Below are positions 45,326 through 59,331 of a stretch of DNA of 64,000 bases, piece by piece. Location: NCBI GenBank assembly GCA_025331565.1, contig JAFREQ010000045.1:1612001-1676000 (forward strand), written 5' to 3'. The notes under the pieces were generated by a model. That model was not told the origin of the DNA. It was given only the letters and a program-made list of their open reading frames with translations, and searched no databases. A program made the translations under genes and the position numbers. This stretch comes from Holacanthus passer (taxonomy: Eukaryota; Chordata; Actinopteri; Pomacanthidae). Position 1 is the stretch's first letter. Every line of letters begins with the position of its first letter.

Positions 45326-48300
45326 GGCAACGTGAGCTTAATCGCAATCAACGTTTTTAGTGGCAACAAGTGCTGCGGCCCTCCACCATGACAACACTGG
45401 AGCTCTGGCCCTCAATGCCTCTATTAAGAACTGCAGGCAGGAGATATCCCTCTCCCCCCTGCTTATCAAAGCCTCGTGATGCCCTAATCAGGGTCCTATC
45501 GGCCAACCTGCCACCTTCACCAGTCTGCCCATTGTGCCGGGCAGAATAAACAAGACTCTCGTTCTTGCTTTGAGGGCAAATGCCGACCGAAAGGACAAGC
45601 CGTGTTTGAACAGGCAGGAACAAAACCTCACATTGACATTCATCTCCACATTTTAACTTTGCCACATAGAGCCTAAATATTGACCAAGGTGCTCTTAGTC
45701 AATGCGCGCTGAAGGCTGACGTAAATGCATAGAAACTAAACATCTTACGAGTTTCAAAGGATGCATTTTTTATGGCTAATATTGACAGAAGTCTTGTTAA
45801 GTAAAAGGCTGGAATGAGATGTGATTAAAGTGGTGCGTGTGGCAGGAAGGTAAACTTAACATTATGACTATTTCCTACATGACAAATGACTGAAAAAGCA
45901 TATTTGTGGTTGATCATTTGAACCTGTGAACAAAACCTCTAAACTTTCACAATTCATTAACCAAATAAAAATAGTTGTGTGTGGAACGTTTTTAAAGAAA
46001 AGATTGCATCATCACTAGTCAGTTTGATTTCAGTCTTAAAGCTGAAATGCATTAGTGCAGACATTTTGGTACCTTTCTACAGGAGCCTTCCCATCATTCC
46101 TGATAACAGTACCAGTAATCTTGTTATAGGAATCAATAAGATCCTAATAATAGAAAAAAATTAGAATTTATGTTCACTCAAGGGAAGTAGGAGGGCAAAA
46201 AGCTTATCAATTGCACTTATCCAATGACAGCAAATATTGAAAAACCAATTAACCACGGGCTGATGTCTTTAGGTTTGCAGGCATTTTGTCACAAACCAAA
46301 GTTATGGTTGAATTAAAATGTTGAGCCATTGATGACGCTACATTGAAAGTTAAGGGATCACCAAAGTTGTTACAGGTCAACAAAAATTTCTTGACTAAAT
46401 TTCAATCTATCCAGTAGTTGTTGAGATATTTCAGTTTGTGCCAAAGTGGTGGAAAAAAGTTTTAAGCACGAATGACTCCTACCAGGCAGCAGGAATATTA
46501 ACAGACTGCAAAAAAACAAACAAAAATAATGTAATGCTCTTTAGCGTGACCATCTATTCAAATTTTATTGACGAATCAGAATAAAATTTCAGCTAGTAAA
46601 AGTTAATCTTATGAAGCAATATAGTTTATAAAGTTGTAAAAAGTAGTGTGCATGTACAGTAGGCCGTGTTTTATGAGTTGGACACTCGACAGCGTGTGGA
46701 GGCTGCAGAGGAGATTATCTGTGTCGTGAGGTAGGCTCAAATCCCACACAGTCAGCACTTGGAGGGGAAAGGGGGACATAGGCCTCGGATGTTGCAGCGA
46801 TCATGTCGTACTGTGTGGCTGATGAGTCACTGCATTCCTACATATCTTAACATTAGTCTGCAAGGAGATCCGACTGCACAATATACTCTGAGTGTCTGAT
46901 TATTTTGTAACAGTGAGTGAGTTGTAACTCAGTTTTATCCTCAGCAAACTGAATTTTGTATTATGCAAGCACTGTTTTTCACAACCTTCCTATTACATTA
47001 TAAATTAAGGCACGTTTGCATTGCTTAAAACCAAATAGAAACGCAGACATCACATACGGTGAATTTAATAAAGAGATCCTCCAATCAATCTGGTGTTTGT
47101 GGCACCTCAGTTTTATTGCAGTTGAAGATCTCCAACTGATAAACTGTCGTAGCTGCTGGTTGCACACCACAGGAAGTGTATGAAGCGGAAAAGTAATGAA
47201 ACATGATAATACGTAGGAGGGGGTGTGAAAAGTACTGATCATTCTATCTGAAGTTTGATGTCACACTTCCAAACAGTGACTTCCTCCCTTAGAGTCACTG
47301 ATACGGTTGCACTACAAAGACAAAGTTCAGTATTGCAATATATGGATGGAGACGTGATGACAGCAAACGTTGGTCTACAACAGTAGTTCCCAGCCCAGGG
47401 GGCTAAAGACAACTATGAGGGGTCACAAGAGGATTAACAGGACAAAGTAGAACCAAAAACATATTTTGATATAGTGGATAGTTTTACACTGTTAGGCTGC
47501 AAAAGTTGCTACTACAAAAAACACAAATATTACAATCTGTGTAGGGATCAATATCACTTTCAGGTAAATATATGGAGCTACAGCCAGCAGAGGCTAGCTT
47601 ATCTTTTGTTTGTTTAACCTGTGCATAAAACAACTTCTATGCTAAGCTAAGATAGCCAGCTTATAACTCCCTTAAAACTGCAGCCTGATGTTTTTAAACT
47701 TCAGATTTCTAACTGAACAAACTAGATATAAAATCAATCAATGACCTTTAGAGGTGGTGGTAGATGGATTTTGTGTCCTTTGAACAGAGCAAGGCTAGCT
47801 GTTTTCCCCTGTTTGCAGCCTTTGTGGTATGGTATGCATTGCTGCAACGTCCCAGAGTAAGACATTCTACCACATTGTGATGGCTCTGTTCTGTAGCTGA
47901 CCCTGCCCTCTGACCTTTCTGTATGAGAGGAGAAGCAAAAAGAAACCTTTGCAAACAGTTTTAAACTGAGCCAGCAGCACGACAGGTTTGTGAATATTAC
48001 TTCCTGTTAATTTCAGATAAGCAGCTGAAATGCTCGCAGTGTTCGCCCGAGAAGCCTTTCATGAGCCACGTGCTGACATTAGAGGGGTGACTATCTCTAA
48101 CTAGTGACATAGTAAGACGATATTAGGTAGTAATTATTACCTTGGATTTCTAACGCCTGAGTCAGCGAGCTGTGGACAAAGTAGTAATGCGTCTGAAAAG
48201 TGTAAGAACCAGACTGAACATTAACCAGCTGCAGAGTTCGTGTTGAGGTTACATTTACCTAAAGAATCAAATGCAGGCTACATGTAGGCTTAGAAAATGT

Positions 48301-49260
48301 CTGTTTGCACTATTTAGGATAATGTGTAATGGCTGACTGGGAATGATAAGAGCAAGACTAAATATCGCACACAGGAAAAGACAGCACACCATGCTTTGGA
48401 ATCGCGTGTTACGTTGAGTCCTCTATGTTCGAACAAACTCACCTTACATGCATACAGAAAGTCCATCAAATTACACACGGGTGTGCAGCTGCAGCTTCAA
48501 ATACAGCAAGATAAGCTGTATTTGCTTTTCCAATGTCAAAAAATGTGAAAAAAAAAAGGAAGAGGCACCAGCTACTTTTATGGAGGACAATCTGTTGCCG
48601 GTTTAGTCAGCCCTCATCACATGACCAGGGCAGATCTTCAGGGTAGGAAGAAGATTCACTTACTCAGTTTCACAATGTTAGCCCTTAAAAATTCAAACAG
48701 GATTATCTGAACTCTCCCTGACCACACATACACACAAGCACACATTGTTCAGGAGATAATAATTAACTTGGTAGAGTTGGAGCAAATAGAACAACCAATA
48801 ACTGCTCAGGCACTGTCACACAGCAAACATTTTTATCTTTAGAGAGCTTCTTGGTCACCAGGCTCCCTGCTGGCAAGACTCACTATAGCCAAGTCGTACT
48901 CCAGCCCACAATCTCTATACGTTTTATGGCAGTTAACTGTCTCACTGGCTATAAATAGCCATAAAGACATGCTGATTCTGAAGAGGCTTGACAGAATATC
49001 TCTAAGGGTGTCAATCAGCACCTTCGTGTTCAAGTTCAAAGTTGAAACTGTCATAGCTCTTTGCATCATATGCCGCAAGAGGATGGGCCTGGTAATCTTT
49101 ACAGCGGCTAATACAAGTTTTATCTTGACTAAAGGCAATGTTTTGTGCAACGCATGCAACTAAAGGGAATCAGAAATTTTGGGTGGAATTGTAGATGAGA
49201 ATGAATTGTCACTTATTTCACTAGATTTTTATTTACTGTGTGGAGCAACACATACAAATA
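45326..49260. other. Non-coding region upstream of the slc4a2 start codon, part 1
   Basis: No recognisable coding exon on either strand. It contains an R1 fragment (46,300-46,460), a 'gtagttcccagcccaggggg' hAT-like end (about 47,375-47,440) and an R5 copy (47,540-47,690). It is probably a leader intron of slc4a2, which is inference. Confidence 0.45.
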
Positions 49261-49269
49261 ATGTTTTCT

Positions 49270-49550
49270 TCTTTTGGCTGCTCCACATTAGGGTTTGCCA
49301 CAGTGGATCATCTGTTTTGATCTGCTGCCAACCCAGCATGTAAATGTGATTTGTGAGCAGCATATTTGATTTGGCACAGGCTTCTTTTTACGCTGGATGT
49401 CCTTCCTGGCGCAAGCCACTTCATTTATCCAGTTTTGGGACCAGCAATTAGGAACGCATGGGCTTGTGCATCGCCAGTGGCTGGGGAGCGACCCCTCGAC
49501 ATGTGGACAGATGAAGATCAAACCACCAACCCTGTAGATGACCAGTAGAT
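49270..49550 (+). repeat. Dispersed fish repeat (class uncertain)
   Basis: Contains 'cgctggatgtccttcctggc', 'gcaagccacttcatttatcc', 'agttttgggaccagcaatta' and 'cgccagtggctggggagcga'. I know these phrases as an ordered block from a very common repeat in percomorph genomes. It has no coding capacity, and two open frames here are chance. Confidence 0.6.
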
Positions 49551-52500
49551 GATGAAGATGTGTGGGTAGGTAGGAAGGTGAATATAATATAAAAATGATA
49601 TGGACTTTTGTTGTTATAGTTGAGATGTTCACCCTTGATCTATTTGACTTTGTTGAACTATTAAATTATATAATTTGTTCCTGACTGTCTATTTAATAAG
49701 ATGAAAATCTGGGCAAACATCATGCATATTCTAAATGTTAAATGCTAAATGGCCTCTCTGTCTCTCTCCACATCTTTCAGGGATCAGTCGTCCACTTCCT
49801 CCTCCTAAATTCTCCACATTCTATGCCTGAGCTGGTGGGGTTGGATTTCAAACTCAGACAGCACTTATGTCTTTACGTCTAGCAAGGAACACTCTTCCAG
49901 ATTGCACGCAGGTAGAGACAGAGGTTGTCAGCGCAATCACACAATTATGCAACACTAGAAAAGGAAGCAGCTGACAAAAACTGCGAAGCTAAGGGAAAGC
50001 AATTTCCTACATTGGTGTTGCAGCGAAGAACAAGAGAACACCATGAGCATATATAAAGGGCTGTTTGAAGAAAAAGTGCTCTTTCAGTCAGAAATTATCT
50101 CTCAGGGGTAATAAAAAGGTAAAGCTCATCTGAAGTCTGTCAGAAGAATGAGTCCACTCTCACTGAGGACCCACTGTGCTACAAACTACGCCTGGGTGAT
50201 AAAACGACGGTGATACATATGCAAATTGCCATGAAAGCACATAACGAACATGCCCTTGCTCATAAACAGCCACATAAACATCATATCTCTTGATAATGGC
50301 GCATGCTACAAGTGACACGCAAGCAGCCAACCATGCACCATCGACTTTACCACATGGCCTTCTGGAGAAATGTTTCTGAGCACCCCAAGAAGGACCATTA
50401 AGTGACCGATGGGCATCAGATAAGTGCTGTGGCAGCAAGGCAATAGGGAGGTGTATATACCTGATCTTTAGCCAGGCAGCCAAACTCTAGTCTCTGTAGA
50501 TTCATATATATATACGGGGGGCCAAGGCCTGAAAGCCCCAGACACCAGTCATAGCATCATGTTCCCAGGGTTATGTTTGCCTACCACATTGTATACGTTT
50601 GCAGAAAATTATCAATAATTATCAAAATAGATTGAAAAGAAACATTTTATTGTGATAAATGTTTCTGCCCAGCCCTGCTATAAACCCAGCACTGCTTTGT
50701 CCACTCACCTACACATCCAACCAACAGCATAATAAGCTCTCTTCAGTGTGGGCTGTTAAAAGCTAACGAAAGTAACTCAAGTAAAAGAACATGAAAAAGG
50801 CTAAAAAGGGTGGGTAAACCAGTAAAAAAAAAAAAAGAAAGAAAAAGAAGAAGATGCAATCCTTATACTTCCTGGAAAGCAATCGCATTTAATAATTCCT
50901 GGAATTCAATAGCCATCGAAAAACTGATGACATCTAACGATATGAGGATATTGCTGGGGTGGATTTTCCCTCTAAATGTGGGATATTTTCTGCTCCAACA
51001 TCCTAATCATCCTAAGATGAACTGGTGGAGAACCTCTTGAGCTGAGGAATGCTGCTTTCTTTGGCTGCTGACCCTCCGGGCAGCATGATTATCACATCAA
51101 TCCCACCAGCATGCAATTATGTTTTTCATTATATGCCAATATTATTTTAGTGCTTCCAACGCTGGCAACCCATCAATTTATAGAAAAGAGGAAGGAAACT
51201 GTTTCAGTTGTGGAACCGCTGACATTCTTCAGCGCTCTAATGAAAGGGGGAAATTCAACAGGAGCTGCTCTCTGTGCAGATCTGAAGTGTTTTTGAACTA
51301 TTCTGAACATTTTTACTTTCGCAGTAAGATATACTGCATGTTGCCAGGGAACTGGCTCTCGGATGGGACTAGATTTGTACACACATAGCTCTGGAGGGAA
51401 CCGCACTCTCCAAAATACACACTCTAATGCCAGAGAGAACTGAGGGAGCTGATGCAGCATAAATCCAGCGCAGAGAGAATATGAATTGAAGTAGAGACAA
51501 GTGGCGTTTGAACAGCTACAGTCTCCTACATAAAAAGAACATAAACTGCAAATTGTGAGCATCACCTCCTGCATAGCATTTAACCTGTCACCAGGGTCAA
51601 CAACTCTGCCTCATGTGTTTTATCATGTGGCAGACGACGCTGGAGCCTGACCTGACAGGACAGACTGAGCGTTTTCTGTGTGCGTTTGTGTGGACTTACG
51701 CTGTGAATAACCGATGCCACGGCATCTGTAATCTGGTTGGGAGCGCTGGGGTTGCTCATGGCTCCACAATGGAGTTGCTGCTGGAGAGGCTCTGGAAAGC
51801 TGGTTTGGATCGGTGCGGCTTTAGCCCTTCTCTTTCTCACTGGGACTCAGACAGCTTTTGGGCAGCATAACCTGGAGACAGATAAAGATCCGGGGGTTGG
51901 TCCACAAGAAGCTGGTGCTTTATTACATAAGGCAAACAGGGCATTGAAATACTGTAGCTGTGGGCCAGTAATCCTTCAATATGAAGTGCAGTCAGTGAGT
52001 ATAATGGCTGTGGTGTGTTTGCTTATTGCTTTGGCTCTTGACCTCAGCAACTTAACTCTGAAACAATGAAGTTGCAGTCATCCATATTGGATGAGCAGTG
52101 CAGCACTGAAGCCCTTTTAATACACTGTCCTTCAATTTTAGGACACTGCAGCAGGAGTATGATTCTAAACATACAGACAAGAACTCCTTGGTCGTGTTAA
52201 GGTCAAACAGTGGACAGTTTTTGTCTGTCTGAATACATCACCTGACCTCTGGCCAACTGAGCATTATGTTATGTTGTCCAACTACTTTGTCTCTTAAAAC
52301 TGTAACAAGACTAAAAGCAGCTTTGTGAGGCTGTACTAAACTGCAGCTTACATTGTTTACCTTGTTCACCATTAGTTTAGCTTGTTAGGATTTGCATTTG
52401 CTAATCACTAGCACTAAAGACAAAGCACAGCTGAGGGTGATGGGAATGTCATTAGTTTTGCAGACAAGTACTGGACAAATAAAGATTTGCTATAATTGTG

Positions 52501-55500
52501 GCAGAAGAGGAAAAGTCAGGGCATCACCAAAGTTCCTATAATGCATCCTATGGAAAACATGAATTTCTGTGCAAAATTTCATGGCAATCCAAATGACCAA
52601 CAAACAACCTGAGCCATACAGCTTGCATGGCTAAAAAGTGCCACAGTTCTTATGTAGTTCATGTGCATGTAAATATCCTAAACATAAGGACAAGAGTCAG
52701 GACTTTGACCTCATGAAGTGCTGACTTTTTTGCATTTCAAATCCTGAAAATGCTGAAGTGCAAAGCTAACAAAATACAAAGCGCAAAGCAACAAGCTTCA
52801 CTCTCTAACACTGTCTGTACAGTAACATGTGGTCTAACTAAGTAATAAACAGATTCAGGATTTCCTGGAAGCCCTTCAAATACCTTTGAGTCCCCAGACC
52901 GACTTTAAAAACAATAATGGCCTAAACTGAAGGGCCTTTTTTTTGACATGAAGCAGAAACACAGATAAATGAATTATACTTGAGGAGCAACAATAGCAGA
53001 AGTAAGAGTACATACCAACACGGTTTTACAAACAAAGGCACTTCATCTCTTCCATTTTCTATGATTTGAAGCCCTGCAGCACTTCCTCACCACCATTCAA
53101 GGTCATTAACCATTAGAGTCTGATAAGAGCCATATAACACAGTGCTACTGTGCAAAGGACCCTTTGATAAGCACAGGCACGCGTCTCAGCTAACCTCCAC
53201 CTCCGTCACCCTCGAGGCTCCGTTATATGACAAAGAAACACTGGAATCCAAAAACAACCACTGGAGCTATGCAGAGTCACTACAAATGTTAATGAAGATG
53301 TACGACAGGAGGACAATAAAGTACAGGCGTAATAGGCTGTCTGGGAGAAATGTCAGTCACAGAGATATGGAACTTGATAAAAGCTGAAAAAATGTATCAA
53401 TCAATTGAGTAACTGCAATCAAAGAGATTAAAGATAAAGAGGATTTGTTTCATGTTTATTTCAGACAAACTGCCATAAATTCAGTGGCTCTGGCTTCTCA
53501 ATTGTAAATGCTGGTGTCCTTAGTTCTCTATAAGTGCAAACTGAATATTTCTGGGTTTCAGACTGTGATTAAACTATTTCATTATTATGATCAATCAAGA
53601 AAATTGCTTTACTGTTAGGCTTCAAAGTTTTATAATAACTGAAGCAAAGAACAAAACCCTTAGTTAGCTGCTTTATAGTTGTTAAATGTACTACTTAAAT
53701 CTTACTGAAATTGCCTCTCTAGCAGCACTGTTAACAGAACAGAGGTTTTCCTTCAGTCTAAAGGCAGGGTGTCACAGTGATCATGTTCTGCCAAAACCAA
53801 CCTGGCTCCCTGACAGCAGCTATCAAAAAACGATAAGCCTCCTTGATGACTGACCACAATCATATCAATGACCTTGTTGACAGCGAGGTACATTTGCTGT
53901 ATGTTTCATTAAAGCACAATCAATGACAAGAGATTAAATGCAGTACAGAAGTATTTAGGAGGCAGACAGTTTGAGCTTGCATTTAAATGTGGATTGAAAA
54001 AAGACATCACCTGCCAAGGAGGACTGAAACTGAGACACTGAGCAGACTACACAACATTGTGGCTCTGCCACAATGGTAATCACTGCACCAAATTACATAC
54101 TAGCAGCTCCTCTATTCTGAATAACAACTTTAACTTGTTTGAGACGTTGCAATCCAGTGCAGCATGGCGATAAAGAGTCTAGTGGAGTTAGCTTGGGTGT
54201 GTTTGAAGATTACTTTCTCAGTAAACTTAGACCCCACCACTGTGGAAGAGGCAGGGCTGGCTACACAGGGATAAAGTTACAGAACCCTGGGATCCTGAGC
54301 AAAAAGCATGGGAACCAGCTTATCTACCTCAAGGCATGTCTGCAATAATACTGATAACAATAATGATCAGAGGAAGAAAACAATACCAACTATAATTGTC
54401 TTGCACGCAGATTTTTAAAAAAGCATTCTCCTCAATGAGCTAAGTGTTCTTTTTCTGCAATCAGGTACAATCAGTTAGAAGACTGAATAAAAAGGAACTG
54501 ATTGTTCCTTATGTAATAACTGAAATGACCAAAAGGACCTGGATGAATGCTGACAGTGCATGAGGAAGTGAGGACAAGATGCTCTGTATTTGTCCTGGAA
54601 GAAGTTCATCATGTCTTCCCAGATTCATCTAGGAGCCCAGTGACTCGCAAACTGTTCCTTAAAGAAGACGATGAGTGCATTTCAAAGCTTTTCCATGCAA
54701 GACTTAGTCACAGCTCACTCAAATGTGCGCAGGCAAGGCTTTGGGAAAACTATCCTTCTGGGAGGAAGTAAGTATGAAAACAGGAAGAAGGCAACTGCTA
54801 CAGACTGACGCCTGTCAGGAGGAGCTGTAAACTTATAAAAAAAATAGAAATGGGGCACTCTGGGTTTCTTTCTAGTGTCCATAATGTCAGACCTTAGAAA
54901 GGGTTAACGGAAAACCATGTGTGCGCTTGGACTGGACCTATGTTCCAAAGCTAATCTGGGTTAATACAAAATGTCTCAATGTCTGACATGTGACATTATA
55001 TGTTAACTCAACCTGTCACAGCATAACAAGCTGTCATCTTCATGTGTTTCCTCTACAGAGAGAAGACACTAGGAGCAGAGTATATGATCAGGATCACGTG
55101 GTGAAGATGTTACCTTTAACTGAGGAATCTAGAAAATAAAGACCAGCTACAGTGTTGTTTCTGTTCAATGTACAAATATATCTAGAATACAAGCTTTAGA
55201 TGATACAAAGTTAAGTTACATGCACTCAACACTTCTAAAGTTTGACCTAAGCAATAGCTCCTCTGTATGTAGGTCAAAAATCATCACATTTCCAATTTGA
55301 CTGACTTGACAGCTGATAGGGAGTAACCTGCTATTTACAGTTTCTGAGGTAACATTGCAATGATTCTGAGGAACCAACTTTGTCTTTGATATCATCTACA
55401 GGCCAACTATATGAGAGATGGCAAGATAGGTCTCATGAAATTTATCTGAATGTCACCTAAATGTAGACATTTGTGTCATACCTTTAGATGAAGGTGATAA

Positions 55501-57100
55501 CTCAAGAGCAGGAGTTTTTATTGTCATTATTAAGATCTGGGTTGTGCACTCAGTGGTGACTCATCTCTCCCACAGACACAAATATACCTGACAAAAGTCT
55601 CTTTAGTATACTGTAAATTTCCAGTATTTAGAAACGATGTTCTGCTCACCTCTGAAATGCTGAATTATCCTTAATTGAGGATTTTTATAATTTCTATTGG
55701 GAATATAAACATCTGACAAAGAAGTTTAAAGCATTTTTTTTTAAATGCAATGCATTCTTTAAATAGATGACGACAATATACAGAAATCGAGGACACACAA
55801 ATATTCAGAGGAGAGCACTGCATTAGGAGCCTAGAGAATAGATGAGTCAGCACAAAATGGCTACCGACCCTCTCAAAAATGTATGAGATGCAACCTTAAA
55901 AAAGTTTTTCACTCTAAGTCAAGATCTGTATTTGAAAAACAGCAATTTTTCACTGTAATCTCATGTGACCTTCGGGGTGAAAGACAAACAAAAGGTTAAA
56001 AACTCTCGGCAATTGCCTCCTCATATTGACATTAAGGGAAAGGAGCGAGACAGTTAGACGACAGGGCAGAGGTTATGAGCCAGACTTGAACTCACGACAC
56101 AAGCCCACATGCATCTTAACCCAGTGATCTCAGCCAGGACCCGGCTTCAACCAGCTTGGCACGTGAGCGTCGACCACAGACTGCATGTACATCTACAAAC
56201 TCTATCAAAAAGGGCATAATTAAAGAACAGTTCAATAAAATACACAAACTGCCAATAAAAATGCCTGTCCAGAAATAGGAGCTTGATCACAATGTCCAAA
56301 CCTCAACCGACAAACAGGCCTGTACTTATAAAAGCAGGACAATGACAGGGAGGAAAGAAGCGGTTTAAGGTTTCATTAGAGAACTGAATTTACAAAAAAC
56401 AAGACAGTATGTCATTCATTTGTTTCCGTCTGGCAGGCGATGCATGTTTAAGGAAACAAGTCATTTTTCTCTCTCCCAAGACACAGACTGTGATAGCTCC
56501 AAGTGACATGACGATAATTCGTGGCCTTAATGTCTTATCTAACACAATAACATGCTGTAACAATGTGAACGCGGCTGTAAGTTTACAGAATCAACACCAT
56601 TATCGCCTGCTTAAGACACAGAAAAACATGCGTGCGATAAACAGAAGTGGGTCGAACACAGTGATTTAAGAAGACAAGAAGACAAACACTTGAGAAAATA
56701 ACGTTGTTTGCTAACTTTGAGTGGTCGGTTCTGATTTGACCACAGCACTTAGAGAGCCATCACTTCCCACATGTCCTTTAAAGGCTTCAATTTAGGATTT
56801 CTAACAGTGGAAAAGTTTGTGACAGCTGCTTGTTTGAAGCCTTTTTTTTCTGCTGTGTAACCTGTGGAACTAAGCAGGATTTGTTTACACTTGCTCGTGC
56901 TATGGCTGCAGATCATCATGGTTGAAGCCTGAGTCAGGTCGACTTTACTTGGATATTAAGAAAGTGTGACGCTCGCAGGAAGAACCTTGTTAAGTTTGAT
57001 TAGACTAGACCTAACAAACATCGACTAATTGACGACTTACTTACTTAAACAATGAATTAAATAGACAATAAATTAAACAGAAAAAAGTACAAAACATGAC
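49551..57100. other. Non-coding region upstream of slc4a2, part 2
   Basis: No exon or RNA gene recognised. An R1-family copy lies at about 52,380-52,640 ('atcaccaaagttcctataat', 'atttcatggcaatccaaatg'). Open frames of up to 133 codons (for example minus 51,173-51,574 and plus 51,737-52,069) lack conserved features. Confidence 0.45.
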
Positions 57101-57149
57101 ATGACATGACAACAGGTGAAGAAATACAAAAAAAAGATTATGATCATTA

Positions 57150-57440
57150 TCATACCTTGGTGTGCTTACAGCAGAGAAGCCACCGCAGACATTGTAGTGC
57201 AATTGTGAACTCTGCCGTGAAGGGAGACCTGGAGCTGGTCAGAGTGCAGGACAAAAACAAACAGAGGGAGAAAAGAGAGATAGGGAGACAAAAGGAGCGA
57301 GAGTTAGAGATGTGGAGAGGGAGCCTCGGCTGATCGTGTGCGGTCCGGCCTCTCGTTGAGCCGAGTGCTCTCTCAAACCAGCGTGCACGGACTGATAGCA
57401 GCAGCCTTCCTCCTCAGGATTATGTTTCCTCCTCCAGCCA
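57150..57440 (-). promoter_or_regulatory. Candidate upstream leader exon/promoter for slc4a2
   Basis: On the minus strand a CpG-bearing block ('ggctcaacgagaggccggac' near 57,350) leads into a pyrimidine-rich stretch ending with two plausible donors, TCTGCT|GTAAGC and CCAAG|GTATGA (57,155-57,175). It is the most promoter-like block I see upstream of the start codon. The link to slc4a2 is a guess from position and strand only. Confidence 0.2.
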
Positions 57441-57527
57441 GCTGACAAGTAGCCATGTGACTCCAGGACCCATTCAACACTGAGTCAGAGGCTGCTGCTC
57501 AGACACACAAATCAATCTGTGTCTGTC

Positions 57528-57528
57528 T

Positions 57529-57561
<33 letters not shown>

Positions 57562-57567
57562 ACACAA
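57528..57567. repeat. CA microsatellite
   Basis: A nearly pure CA run with one TA interruption. A complementary TG run lies at 59,298-59,322. Confidence 0.9.
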
Positions 57568-57644
57568 GCTTAATGTGGAAATTCAATCCCTGTGATCAAT
57601 ATCTCTCTTTAACAAACCATAACAGTGGTTTTGCTTGGCTTGCT

Positions 57645-58005
57645 GGCCAGTAGTTCCCAACCTGTTTGGTCTGTGACATCTTAAACCAAAGCAAAGCAAT
57701 GTCTTCCAGTTGAACCAGTTCAACTAAAGAGTGACTTTCCTCACTTTATTTGAATCGTTTGTGCAGTCCTGAAGAAGAACAATTATCCAGTAATTCACAA
57801 AAAAGCAGGAATTAAAATTGCAAATTTCCCCACTGTGGGACGAATAAAGGTTTATCTTATCTTATCTTATCTTAATTAAAGGAAAGTTTGAAAATAATAA
57901 GCAAACTTTTTGTAGAAGAAATATTTTTCTGTTTTCCACCTCTGTGAATCATCTCACGACCTGTTATCATGCGACCCCCCCAACTACTGCGAACCACTGA
58001 TTTAG
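57645..58005. mobile_element. hAT-like MITE with a nested LINE tail
   Basis: The left end reads 'cagtagttcccaacctgttt' and the right end 'ccccaactactgcgaaccactg', an imperfect inverted repeat of the 'cagtggttcccaacct' type common at fish hAT ends. Inside, 'ttccccactgtgggacgaat' followed by 'aaaggtttatcttatcttat' (57,826-57,878) is a LINE-type 3' tail. A second tail of the same kind, with no visible LINE body, stands alone at 58,916-58,962. Confidence 0.55.
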
Positions 58006-58224
58006 CCCCTTTACTACAACAAACTAAAAGTTATAAATGCTAAAAGCTGTGTGACGCTGTATTAGTATGCTAACATACAACAACACATCTGATCGTTTTT
58101 TAATATTCCATATTTTCTTTATATATTTTTTATTCATTCAAATATCATAAAAAATGTGTTTTTGAAATTGGTTGGCAGTAAAAATGGGCCAAAATATGCA
58201 AAAACATCATACTTCAATCATATG

Positions 58225-58270
58225 ATTATCACACACGGTACTTCCGTGTGGAAACACCGTGTGTAATAAT
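58225..58270. repeat. Near-perfect inverted repeat (hairpin)
   Basis: Arms 58,225-58,239 (attatcacacacggt) and 58,256-58,270 (accgtgtgtaataat) pair at 14 of 15 positions. The loop contains a further short palindrome (ttcc...ggaa). It may be the centre or end of a small transposon. Confidence 0.7.
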
Positions 58271-58915
58271 CGTTATCTCTGTCTCAATGTGCAAGAGTGA
58301 CATAAGTTCATGTTGTGACATACAGACAACAGGTAACAAGCTGGTGAAGAAACGGCTTTCGACATTAAAACATCCAGGGCGACATGAAAGGGAGTGCCAC
58401 AGAAGCCTGGTCTACCACCTCATATGAGCAAATGAATCTATAAAATACAGACTTCGAGATGGGGAGTGAGTCATAATGCGCCAGCTCTCTTTAGAACATT
58501 GGGCAACTTGACTTCTCATGAAAGGACATTGCAACGTTGCCAGGAAGCGTCTGAGCAGCATCTGTAATCGGCTGAATAAGTAATCAATAATCTGAAAAAA
58601 CCAATGCCAACGCCAATGATTACTGGTGTTGCACAGATCTCAGAACTTTTCCTGTTCAAGTTGGAAATAAAACTAATACACATAGACTGCATGTTTTTGG
58701 GCATGTTTATAAATTTGAACAGGATGTTTATTCATTTGTGAATATGTGTGCACTGTGGACAAAATTAATGGGAAAGCAAAGACATGCTGTCTAATACATC
58801 TTTAATTATTAACTGGTAATGGCTCTTGATAGAATGGCGGATGCTGAAAATTCCACACTGCATCTTGTACATTTCTGTGAGCTTTAATCATTTGTGAATC
58901 ATTTAATCATTGTGA

Positions 58916-58962
58916 TTTTCCCCACTGTGGGATGAATAAAGGTTTATCTTATCTTATCTTTT
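58916..58962 (+). repeat. LINE-type 3' tail
   Basis: 'ttccccactgtgggatgaat' followed by 'aaaggtttatcttatcttat' almost repeats the tail at 57,826-57,878. It ends in a short pentamer run, as the 3' ends of L2-like fish LINEs do. Confidence 0.55.
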
Positions 58963-59293
58963 GTTGGAGTTCAAATGTTTGAACTAGTAGAATATATCAG
59001 TTTTAATGTTTAAAATTGTGCTGCAAATACACCCTGGCATGCAACAGGGTCTTAGTGTATTTGGCAATGGAAAGAAAAACTTGTCATGTCATGGAGGAAT
59101 CAACACTATTACACAATTAATCCCACCTAAAGTCATAAAAGCCGCCAGATTAATTGTGTTTTGCAGCGAACAAAGAACAGTCCTGTGATCTAAACAAGTT
59201 GCTTACCCGTTGGTCAAATAATCAAGAACTGCATTCCAGATCAGCTTATATGAGCCTTAGGGCAAAAGAAATACCCAACCTCAGGAGGAGCCT

Positions 59294-59331
<38 letters not shown>

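Noticed and set aside
51173..51574. 133-codon minus-strand open frame
   Set aside because: It has no domain signature, and no flanking exon or promoter supports it. Length alone is expected by chance in 64 kb.
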